Positions 57,199 to 64,000 of a DNA stretch of 64,000 nt are shown here, piece by piece; positions within the stretch are counted from its first letter, which is position 1; each line of letters opens with the position of its first letter. Under the pieces are notes generated by a model. It saw nothing but the letters and a program-made list of their open reading frames with translations, was not told the DNA's origin and did no database searches. The position numbers and the translations under genes were made by a program. The DNA comes from Vibrio inusitatus (GTDB taxonomy: Bacteria; Pseudomonadota; Gammaproteobacteria; Enterobacterales; Vibrionaceae): positions 682,001 to 746,000 of the forward strand of contig AP024878.1 in the NCBI GenBank assembly GCA_024346935.1. Direction: 5' to 3'.

Positions 57199-57816
57199 AT
57201 GGTTAAAGCAAAAGTAGAATTACCAGCGTTTGAATATCCGCAAGGGTATGAATTATTTGCTGGTGTGGATGAGGTTGGGCGAGGGCCATTAGTCGGTGAT
57301 GTGGTTACCGCTGCCGTGATCCTCGACCCTAATAACCCTATTCAAGGTTTAACCGACTCAAAGGCCTTGTCTGAGAAAAAACGATTGGCGCTCTTTCCTG
57401 AGATAAAAGAAAAAGCATTAGCTTGGTCTGTTGGTCGCTGTTCGCCAGAAGAAATCGACCAGCTCAATATTCTTCATGCGACGATGTTGGCCATGACACG
57501 AGCCATTGAAGGTCTTTCTGTGCAACCTGACTTTGCCTTGATTGACGGTAATAGGGTTCCCGATCTGGCTATGCCAGGGCTGGCAGTGGTTAAAGGTGAC
57601 TTAAGGGTTGCTGAGATTAGTGCCGCTTCTATCCTTGCTAAGGTAGTGCGCGATGAAGAAATGGTCGAGCTTGATAAGAAGCACCCTGAATTTGGTTTTG
57701 CAAAGCACAAAGGCTATCCGACTAAGGCACATTTTGATGCTATTGAGCAACATGGTGTGATTGCAGAGCATAGAAAGAGTTTTAAACCCGTTAAACGAGC
57801 TTTGGGCTTAGATTAA
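57199..57816 (+). CDS. rnhB: Ribonuclease HII
   Basis: Cuts RNA of RNA-DNA hybrids and single ribonucleotides in DNA. The protein has 205 residues (E. coli 198). [20 protein letters not shown] carries the first catalytic Asp-Glu pair, ALIDGNRVP the next aspartate, and [21 protein letters not shown] further active-site residues. The position between lpxB and dnaE is conserved in enterobacteria. An 85-bp gap without clear terminator separates it from dnaE. Confidence 0.97.
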   Translation: MVKAKVELPAFEYPQGYELFAGVDEVGRGPLVGDVVTAAVILDPNNPIQGLTDSKALSEKKRLALFPEIKEKALAWSVGRCSPEEIDQLNILHATMLAMTRAIEGLSVQPDFALIDGNRVPDLAMPGLAVVKGDLRVAEISAASILAKVVRDEEMVELDKKHPEFGFAKHKGYPTKAHFDAIEQHGVIAEHRKSFKPVKRALGLD

Positions 57817-57901
57817 TCCCAACTCAACATAACTTAATCCTAAAATTTGCATTCCTTCTCCCAAATAGAGATTAATGGACTAACGGAACAACAGAGTAAT
57901 T

Positions 57902-60900
57902 ATGACAGAGCCTAGGTTTATACATTTACGCGTCCACAGTGACTTTTCCATGGTAGATGGCTTGTCTAAAGTGCCACCTTTGGTCAAGAAGGTAGCTGAA
58001 CTAGGCATGCCTGCAATGGCGCTTACGGATTTCACTAACCTTTGTGGTTTGGTGAAATTTTATAACACCGCGCATGGCTCTGGCGTTAAACCCATTATTG
58101 GTGCTGACTTCACAATGCAGTCGGACGAGTTTGGTGATGAACTCACACGTCTAACGGTTCTTGCTACTAACAATCAAGGCTATAAAAACCTGACCTTGTT
58201 GATATCAAAGGCTTATCTCAGAGGGCATATTCAGCACCAACCCGTCATTGATAAGGCGTGGCTTGCTGAACTAAATGAAGGGTTAATAATCCTTTCAGGT
58301 GGTAAAAGTGGCGAAGTGGGTAAGGCATTACTAAAGGGAAATCATGACCTTGCTGAGCAAAGCGTTGGTTTTTATCAGCAGCATTTTCCAGAACGATTTT
58401 ATTTGGAATTGACGCGAACAGGTCGCGTTGATGAAGAAAGCTACCTCCATTTTGCTCTTGAATGCGCAGATCAATATCAGTTGCCTGTTGTAGCAACCAA
58501 TGAAGTGGTCTTTGTTAATCAAGACCAATTTGATGCTCATGAAATACGTGTCGCTATTCATGATGGTTATACGCTAGAAGACCCTCGTCGCCCTAAAAAC
58601 TACAGCGCTCAGCAATATCTTCGTACCGAAGAAGAGATGTGTGAACTCTTCTCCGACATTCCAGAAGCATTGCAAAATAGTGTGGAAATCGCCAAGCGTT
58701 GTAACGTTACGGTGCGTCTTGGAGAGTATTTCCTACCGAACTTTCCAACGGGTGATTTGACCATTGAAGACTTCTTGGTTCACAAGTCCCAAGAAGGACT
58801 TGAAGAGCGCCTAGAGTTTCTATTTCCTGACCCGACTATCCGCCAACAAAAGCGCCCGGAATATGATGAGCGTCTGCAGATTGAACTCGACGTTGTCAAC
58901 CAGATGGGTTTCCCTGGTTATTTCTTGATCGTAATGGAGTTTATCCAATGGTCTAAGGATAATGATATTCCTGTCGGTCCTGGTCGTGGTTCAGGTGCTG
59001 GTTCATTGGTGGCTTATGCTCTAAAGATCACCGATCTTGATCCCTTGGAGTACGACTTACTGTTTGAGCGATTCTTGAACCCTGAGCGTGTCTCAATGCC
59101 TGATTTCGATATCGATTTCTGCATGGATAAACGCGATCAGGTAATTGACCATGTCGCTGAGTTGTATGGACGAGATGCGGTATCGCAGATTATTACCTTT
59201 GGTACTATGGCTGCAAAAGCGGTTATCCGCGATGTAGGTCGTGTGCTAGGTCACCCGTATGGATTTGTTGATAGAATCTCTAAGTTGGTACCGCCAGATC
59301 CTGGTATGACACTCGCTAAAGCTTTTGATGCTGAGCCGCAAATGGGTGAATTGTACGAAGCGGATGAGGAGGTAAAAGACCTTATCGACATGTGTCGTAT
59401 CCTTGAGGGTTGTACTCGTAACGCCGGTAAGCACGCTGGTGGTGTAGTTATCTCACCAACCACAATCACTGACTTTGCGCCTATCTACGCAGATGCTGAG
59501 GGGCAGTTCCCTGTTACTCAGTTCGATAAGAATGACGTAGAAACCGCAGGCTTGGTGAAGTTCGACTTCTTGGGTTTGCGTACACTGACTATTATCGACT
59601 GGGCTCTTGGGTTAGTGAACCCACGCTTAGAGCAAAGTGGTCAACAACCTATTCGTATAGAGTCAATTCCATTAGACGATCAGGCCTCGTTTAGGCTGCT
59701 GCAGAACTCCGAAACAACAGCGGTATTCCAGCTAGAATCCAGAGGTATGAAAGACCTTATCAAGCGTCTTCAACCAGATTGTTTTGAAGATATCATCGCA
59801 TTGGTGGCGTTGTTCCGTCCCGGTCCACTGCAATCGGGAATGGTAGATAACTTTATCGATCGTAAGCACGGCCGTGAGGCCATCTCTTACCCAGATGAAA
59901 CTTGGCAACATGAATCACTAAAAGAAACACTTGATCCAACTTACGGCATCATTCTCTATCAAGAGCAGGTCATGCAGATCGCACAGATCTTGTCAGGCTA
60001 TACGCTAGGTGGAGCAGATATGCTTCGTCGTGCGATGGGTAAGAAAAAACCTGAGGAGATGGAGAAGCAACGATCTATTTTCAAAGAAGGTGCAGAGAAC
60101 AACGGTGTTGATGGCGAGTTGTCGATGAAAATCTTCGACTTGGTAGAGAAGTTTGCAGGCTACGGCTTTAACAAGTCGCACTCAGCCGCTTACGCTCTGG
60201 TGTCTTATCAGACTCTGTGGCTGAAAACCCATTATCCGGCAGAGTTCATGGCCGCAGTAATGACTGCCGATATGGACAACACCGAAAAAGTCGTTGGGCT
60301 TGTCGATGAGTGTATTCGTATGGGGCTCAAACTGCTTCCTCCGGATGTTAACTCAGGCCTTTATCGCTTCAATGTCGATGATACTGGAGCCATTGTATAT
60401 GGTATCGGTGCTATCAAAGGTGTGGGTGAAGGTCCTATTGAAAGTATCATCGAAGCTCGTAATAAAGACGGACACTTTAAAGACCTGTTCGATTTCTGTG
60501 CTCGTATCGATCTTAAAAAATGTAATAAACGTGTCATTGAAAAGCTTATACAGGCTGGTGCACTCGACCGATTAGGACCACACAGAGCGGCTATGATGGC
60601 TTCGGTGGATGCTGCAGTGAAAGCTGCAGGTCAATACCATCAAGCTGAGGCTTTTGGTCAAAGTGACATGTTTGGTGTATTAACCGATACTCACTCTGAT
60701 GTTGAGCAGGCATACGCCCAAGTACCTGAGTGGCCAGAAAAGGTATGGCTAGAAGGGGAGCGCGAAACCCTTGGCCTATATCTAACGGGACATCCAATAA
60801 ATCTGTATCTTCGTGAGTTGGCCAAATACACCAGTTGCCGATTGAACAATGCAACGCCTACACGGCGAGATCAGTCGGTTACCTTAGCGGGACTTGTTAT

Positions 60901-61381
60901 TGCGGCTAAAGTAATGACAACTAAGCGAGGAACGCGTATCGGTATTCTCTCTCTTGATGACCGTTCAGGCCGAATGGAGGTGATGCTTTTCTCAGATGTG
61001 TTAGAAAAGTATGCAGAATTGCTAGAAAAAGATAGAATTGTAGTGGTTTCTGGACAGGTCAGCTTTGATGATTTCAATGGTGGCCTTAAAATGACGGCGC
61101 GTGAGTTGATGGATCTTGGCCATGCTCGCGAAAAATACGCCTCAGGACTCAGTATTTCGATATCTGAGTCTCAAATCGATGCCCAGTTCTTCGAACGCTT
61201 TAGTCGAGTGTTGGAACCGCATCGCGCTGGTACTATTCCAGTCAATATTTATTATCAACGTAGCGACGCAAGAGCTAAGCTCTCTTTGGGAGTGGAATGG
61301 AGAGTTACGCCAACCGATACGTTGATTGACGATTTAAAGCAGTTGCTTGGTAATGACCAAGTGGAACTCGAATTTAACTGA
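57902..61381 (+). CDS. dnaE: DNA polymerase III alpha subunit
   Basis: Catalytic subunit of the replicative polymerase. The protein has 1159 residues (E. coli 1160). The PHP domain begins [18 protein letters not shown]. The palm holds [16 protein letters not shown] and the catalytic aspartates in [13 protein letters not shown] at about 400-404, with a third acidic residue further on. [19 protein letters not shown] is the conserved block before the fingers' end. HhH, OB (about 990-1075) and tau-binding C-terminal parts follow. It lies 45 bp before accA. Confidence 0.98.
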   Translation: MTEPRFIHLRVHSDFSMVDGLSKVPPLVKKVAELGMPAMALTDFTNLCGLVKFYNTAHGSGVKPIIGADFTMQSDEFGDELTRLTVLATNNQGYKNLTLLISKAYLRGHIQHQPVIDKAWLAELNEGLIILSGGKSGEVGKALLKGNHDLAEQSVGFYQQHFPERFYLELTRTGRVDEESYLHFALECADQYQLPVVATNEVVFVNQDQFDAHEIRVAIHDGYTLEDPRRPKNYSAQQYLRTEEEMCELFSDIPEALQNSVEIAKRCNVTVRLGEYFLPNFPTGDLTIEDFLVHKSQEGLEERLEFLFPDPTIRQQKRPEYDERLQIELDVVNQMGFPGYFLIVMEFIQWSKDNDIPVGPGRGSGAGSLVAYALKITDLDPLEYDLLFERFLNPERVSMPDFDIDFCMDKRDQVIDHVAELYGRDAVSQIITFGTMAAKAVIRDVGRVLGHPYGFVDRISKLVPPDPGMTLAKAFDAEPQMGELYEADEEVKDLIDMCRILEGCTRNAGKHAGGVVISPTTITDFAPIYADAEGQFPVTQFDKNDVETAGLVKFDFLGLRTLTIIDWALGLVNPRLEQSGQQPIRIESIPLDDQASFRLLQNSETTAVFQLESRGMKDLIKRLQPDCFEDIIALVALFRPGPLQSGMVDNFIDRKHGREAISYPDETWQHESLKETLDPTYGIILYQEQVMQIAQILSGYTLGGADMLRRAMGKKKPEEMEKQRSIFKEGAENNGVDGELSMKIFDLVEKFAGYGFNKSHSAAYALVSYQTLWLKTHYPAEFMAAVMTADMDNTEKVVGLVDECIRMGLKLLPPDVNSGLYRFNVDDTGAIVYGIGAIKGVGEGPIESIIEARNKDGHFKDLFDFCARIDLKKCNKRVIEKLIQAGALDRLGPHRAAMMASVDAAVKAAGQYHQAEAFGQSDMFGVLTDTHSDVEQAYAQVPEWPEKVWLEGERETLGLYLTGHPINLYLRELAKYTSCRLNNATPTRRDQSVTLAGLVIAAKVMTTKRGTRIGILSLDDRSGRMEVMLFSDVLEKYAELLEKDRIVVVSGQVSFDDFNGGLKMTARELMDLGHAREKYASGLSISISESQIDAQFFERFSRVLEPHRAGTIPVNIYYQRSDARAKLSLGVEWRVTPTDTLIDDLKQLLGNDQVELEFN

Positions 61382-61426
61382 TGACAGAACACGCTGTCTT
61401 CAGCTCAATGAATGAAGGAATGCTAG

Positions 61427-62386
61427 ATGAGTTTGAACTTTCTAGAGTTTGAAAAGCCAATTGCAGAGCTAGAAGCAAAGATTGAAGCCCTGCGCGATGT
61501 AAGTCTACACGGTGGAGAAGAGGGAGTTGATCTGGATAAGGAGATTATTTCTCTTGAAAAGAAGAGCCTAGAACTGAAGAAAAAAATCTTTGGTGACTTA
61601 GGTGCATGGCAAGTAGCTCAGCTAGCTCGCCATCCGCTTCGTCCTTACACTTATGACTACATTGAGAACGTGTTCACTGAGTTCGATGAACTGTGTGGTG
61701 ATCGTACGTTTGCTGATGATAAGGCTATTGTTGGTGGTATGGCTCGTCTAGATGGCCGCCCTGTGATGATAATCGGTCATCAAAAAGGTCGTGAAACCAA
61801 AGAGAAAGTTATCCGTAACTTTGGTATGCCTAAACCAGAAGGCTACCGCAAGGCATTGCGCCTGATGGAAATGGCTGAGCGCTTCAAAATGCCAATCATT
61901 ACTTTTATCGATACCGCGGGTGCATACCCTGGTGTTGGTGCAGAAGAGCGTGGTCAATCTGAAGCTATCGCAACTAACCTAAAAGTGATGGCAGGCTTAA
62001 CAGTACCAGTTATCTGTAACGTTGTTGGTGAAGGGGGCTCTGGTGGCGCTCTTGCTATTGGCGTGGGTGACTATGTCAACATGCTTGAATACTCAACCTA
62101 CTCGGTTATATCTCCTGAAGGCTGTGCTTCAATTCTATGGCGTGATTCAGACAAAGCACCACAAGCTGCTGAAGCTATGGGCCTAGTGGCTCCTCGCTTG
62201 AAAGAGCTAGGTTTGATTGATGAGATCATTTCTGAGCCTCTAGGTGGTGCACATCGTGATCCTGTTCATACTGCTGAAAATGTGAAGAGCACACTGATTG
62301 CTCAGCTTAAAGAGCTCGAAGGCAAAAATAATGAAGAGCTTCTAGAGCGTCGTTATGACCGTTTAATGAGTTACGGTTATTGCTAA
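61427..62386 (+). CDS. accA: Acetyl-CoA carboxylase carboxyltransferase subunit alpha
   Basis: With AccD (not in the window) it transfers the carboxyl group from biotin to acetyl-CoA, giving malonyl-CoA for fatty acid synthesis. The protein has 319 residues, as in E. coli. The crotonase-like core includes [20 protein letters not shown] (cited in part), [19 protein letters not shown] and [15 protein letters not shown] with the oxyanion-hole glycines. GAATGAAGGAATG precedes the start. A strong terminator follows. Confidence 0.98.
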   Translation: MSLNFLEFEKPIAELEAKIEALRDVSLHGGEEGVDLDKEIISLEKKSLELKKKIFGDLGAWQVAQLARHPLRPYTYDYIENVFTEFDELCGDRTFADDKAIVGGMARLDGRPVMIIGHQKGRETKEKVIRNFGMPKPEGYRKALRLMEMAERFKMPIITFIDTAGAYPGVGAEERGQSEAIATNLKVMAGLTVPVICNVVGEGGSGGALAIGVGDYVNMLEYSTYSVISPEGCASILWRDSDKAPQAAEAMGLVAPRLKELGLIDEIISEPLGGAHRDPVHTAENVKSTLIAQLKELEGKNNEELLERRYDRLMSYGYC

Positions 62387-62420
62387 TCTAGGCAACTAGA
62401 TAACGAATGATTTATTGTTA

Positions 62421-62446
62421 AAGGTGAGCTTGGCTCACCTTTTTTG
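62421..62446 (+). terminator. Intrinsic terminator after accA
   Basis: Stem AAGGTGAGC/GCTCACCTT with a 3-nt loop is followed by a T run. It isolates tilS from the preceding supercluster. Confidence 0.88.
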
Positions 62447-62455
62447 ATTGTGTTT

Positions 62456-62617
62456 ATACCAATTACACTAAGTAAGTGATCAGAAATAGCGTAGGAAAAA
62501 TGCTCGAGAACAAGGCAGAATTTTTCGATAAATAGTTATTCTACAATCAAAAATTCTAACGTCGTTATCGAACATTTTAACAAGCTAGAATGACCCGTTA
62601 TTTAGTACGATGGGTAT
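62456..62617 (+). repeat. 162-bp terminal-inverted-repeat element, copy 2
   Basis: It begins ATACCAATTACACTAAGTAA and ends with its inverted copy (TTATTTAGTACGATGGGTAT), about 15 of 20 matching. Length and sequence correspond to the copy at 35514-35675 in the opposite orientation. It lies ten bases after the accA terminator and ends 15 bp before the probable tilS start. It supplies an in-frame ATG at 62590 that lengthens the tilS reading frame artificially. Confidence 0.8.
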
Positions 62618-62631
62618 TGCTAAGGAATACC

Positions 62632-63969
62632 GTGAAGTCTGTTATTGAAATCTTTTCAGATGTGACCAATGCTTGTCTTACTGAGGATGCTAGCCGACTG
62701 GTGCTGGCGTTGAGTGGCGGCTTAGACTCTAGAGTGATGCTAGAGTGCTTATCTCATTATCAATTGCAGAATCCAACACTCGAAGTTCGTGCGGTACATG
62801 TTCATCATGGATTGAGTCACAACGCTGACCATTGGGTGGAACAGTGCCGGTTATGGTGTGAAGAAGCCAACATCTCTTTTTATGTTGAATTTGCCAGTCT
62901 AGACGTTAATAGCAAGCAAAGCCTTGAAGCTCAAGCGAGAGAAGCACGCTATGCCTTGTTGTCTAAACACCTCAACAAGAATGACTTACTTCTTACGGCT
63001 CAGCATGTAGATGACCAGTTAGAGACTCTGCTGTTGGCACTTAAACGTGGCAGTGGACCCCGGGGTTTGGCTGCAATGGGGGCGAAATCAGCCTTTGGTG
63101 AAGCTGTATTAGTGCGACCCTTTTTATCGTTGAAGAGAGAGGCGTTAGAAGCTTTTGCCAAGCAACAACAACTTGAATGGGTAGAAGATGAAAGTAACCA
63201 AGATACGCAATTTGATCGAAACTTTCTTCGACACCAAGTCATTCCTGTTCTATCTGCGCGTTGGCCTGAAATACAAGCTGCTGCATTGCGAAGTGCACAA
63301 CTTTGTTTTGAACAAGAGCAGCTATTAGATGAGCTTTTAGAACCGCATTATCAAAGCGCTCTTAATATCGATGATAGCCTGAATGCGGACGTTTTATCCA
63401 AGCTATCCGATGCTATACGCAATCGCCTGTTGCGGCGTTGGTTTGCGCAATATGGCTTACCTATGCCAGGCAAGAAACAACTAGGATTGATTTACCAAGA
63501 GGTAATACAGGCGTCACAAGATGCCAATCCTAAATTAATTATCGGTAAAGTGAGCGTAAGGCGCTTCCAAAAAAGCCTATTTCTTATTGAACAGAGCAAG
63601 GAAGCACCGTATTGGCAATCCGCTATTGTTATAGATACAGCTATAGAGTTGCCTAACGGCTTAGGTCTTGTAGAGATTAGTAGTCATAGTCATAGTCATA
63701 GTCATAGCGGTTTGCTTGTGCGAGCACCGAAGCTAGACGAAAAAGTATGGGTTCAGTTTAATCCAGGAGGTTTAACGGCTCACCCCGAAGAGCGCTCTGG
63801 GAGTCGAAAACTAAAAAAACTGTTTCAGGAGTATCAAATTCCGCCTTGGAAACGATCGCAGACGCCGATTTTGATGTATAACGAAGAGGTAGTTGCGGTC
63901 GGCGATTCATTTGTATGCAGAGGTTATACTGGCTCAAGTCACCGTTTTAATTGGAAGAAACATAATTAA
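62632..63969 (+). CDS. tilS: tRNA(Ile)-lysidine synthase TilS
   Basis: Converts C34 of the CAU-anticodon isoleucine tRNA to lysidine, which is essential for reading AUA codons. The protein has 445 residues. The PP-loop LALSGGLDSRVML is at about 25-37; VHVHHGLSHNADHW, and QHVDDQLETLLLALKRGSGPRGL cited in part, follow, with middle and C-terminal TilS domains. GTG 62632, with AAGGAA five bases upstream, is preferred; ATG 62590 lies inside the repeat element. In the C-terminal domain, four AGTCAT units (63682-63705) encode a Ser-His repeat (SSHSHSHSHSG), absent from the family consensus as I know it. Confidence 0.93.
   Translation: MKSVIEIFSDVTNACLTEDASRLVLALSGGLDSRVMLECLSHYQLQNPTLEVRAVHVHHGLSHNADHWVEQCRLWCEEANISFYVEFASLDVNSKQSLEAQAREARYALLSKHLNKNDLLLTAQHVDDQLETLLLALKRGSGPRGLAAMGAKSAFGEAVLVRPFLSLKREALEAFAKQQQLEWVEDESNQDTQFDRNFLRHQVIPVLSARWPEIQAAALRSAQLCFEQEQLLDELLEPHYQSALNIDDSLNADVLSKLSDAIRNRLLRRWFAQYGLPMPGKKQLGLIYQEVIQASQDANPKLIIGKVSVRRFQKSLFLIEQSKEAPYWQSAIVIDTAIELPNGLGLVEISSHSHSHSHSGLLVRAPKLDEKVWVQFNPGGLTAHPEERSGSRKLKKLFQEYQIPPWKRSQTPILMYNEEVVAVGDSFVCRGYTGSSHRFNWKKHN
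63682..63705 (+). repeat. Hexanucleotide microsatellite (AGTCAT)4 within tilS
   Basis: Four perfect tandem AGTCAT units, followed by AGC, encode alternating Ser and His. Because the unit is six bases, gain or loss of a unit keeps the frame and only changes the number of Ser-His pairs. Confidence 0.9.
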
Positions 63970-63981
63970 CAAGGAGTAATT

Positions 63982-64000
63982 ATGAAGAAGACTCTCATTG
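63982..64000 (+). CDS. Start of an unidentified gene (first six codons)
   Basis: ATG 63982 follows AAGGAG (63971-63976) at ideal spacing and reads MKKTLI before the window ends. The lysines followed by hydrophobic residues suggest a signal peptide or membrane anchor, but this is too short to identify. It lies 12 bp after tilS and is probably co-transcribed. Confidence 0.6.

Noticed and set aside
63682..63705. CRISPR or larger tandem array
   Set aside because: It has only four six-base units and no spacers, and it lies inside a coding frame.
1..64000. Prophage, integron or insertion sequence
   Set aside because: No integrase, transposase, attC-like array or phage structural gene was seen; the gene order is almost entirely core-chromosome.

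Overview
The window is a gene-dense stretch of a gammaproteobacterial chromosome that reads as Vibrionaceae, most likely Vibrio. The evidence is synteny (pepD / purine permease-gpt-frsA-crl-proBA-nrdR-rib-nusB-thiL-pgpA; dxs-ispA-xseB / thiI; gcvB / gcvA-rlmM; xni-ppnN; queF / syd; yqcC-truC; yaeH-glnD; rpsB-tsf-pyrH-frr-uppS-cdsA-dxr-rseP-bamA-skp-lpxD-fabZ-lpxA-lpxB-rnhB-dnaE-accA-tilS), Vibrio-type families (DUF3301, DUF3549, DUF2310) and close similarity to Escherichia coli proteins. I cannot name a species. I see no tRNA or rRNA gene, CRISPR array, integrase or transposase.

Layout. 1-5.5 kb: start of pepD (minus), a 1-kb gap with a candidate regulated small RNA and a PurR-like box, then purine permease-gpt, frsA and crl. 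5.5-14.4 kb: proline genes proBA, then the riboflavin/thiamine/lipid group nrdR-ribD-ribE-ribB-ribH-nusB-thiL-pgpA. 14.4-17.4 kb: isoprenoid genes dxs-ispA-xseB on the minus strand, divergent from thiI. 19.2-21.5 kb: GcvB small RNA divergent from its activator gcvA, then rlmM. 21.5-35.5 kb: a patchwork of RNA-modification, nucleotide-salvage and poorly characterised genes (xni, ppnN, a TPR protein with a degenerate GGDEF domain, queF, syd, DUF2310, a TrmH-family methyltransferase, fdxA, a COG2509 flavoprotein, yaiI with a small partner, DUF3301-DUF3549, yqcC-truC, yaeH). 35.8-42.7 kb: glnD and map, separated by an oppositely oriented 1041-residue Cache/SBP/HD-GYP sensor. 42.8-64 kb: the essential supercluster for translation, phospholipid, isoprenoid, outer-membrane and lipid A biogenesis, DNA replication and fatty acid synthesis, ending in tilS and the first codons of one more gene.

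How they work together. The 43-62 kb cluster couples ribosome production (S2, EF-Ts, RRF) to envelope growth: UppS and Dxr make isoprenoid carrier, CdsA makes phospholipid precursor, BamA, Skp and RseP assemble and survey the outer membrane, LpxD/A/B and FabZ share the hydroxyacyl-ACP pool, and AccA makes malonyl-CoA. Dxs and IspA at 14-17 kb feed the same isoprenoid pathway, and Dxs product also feeds thiamine synthesis with ThiI and ThiL. The four rib genes make FMN and FAD.

Most notable non-routine items: (1) a palindrome-overlapped promoter, large hairpin and tandem terminators in the pepD-permease gap, looking like an unannotated sRNA; (2) two 162-bp terminal-inverted-repeat elements plus a 57-bp derivative, one of which supplies a spurious upstream start codon to tilS; (3) a sensor in which a periplasmic amino-acid-binding-type domain appears nested inside a Cache domain and the HD-GYP domain carries an insert of about 150 residues; (4) a TPR protein whose GGDEF signature is replaced; (5) an in-frame hexanucleotide microsatellite in tilS; (6) a RibB whose GTP cyclohydrolase II half has lost its zinc cysteines. 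Most start-codon choices depart from the longest ORF where an RBS or family alignment supports it.
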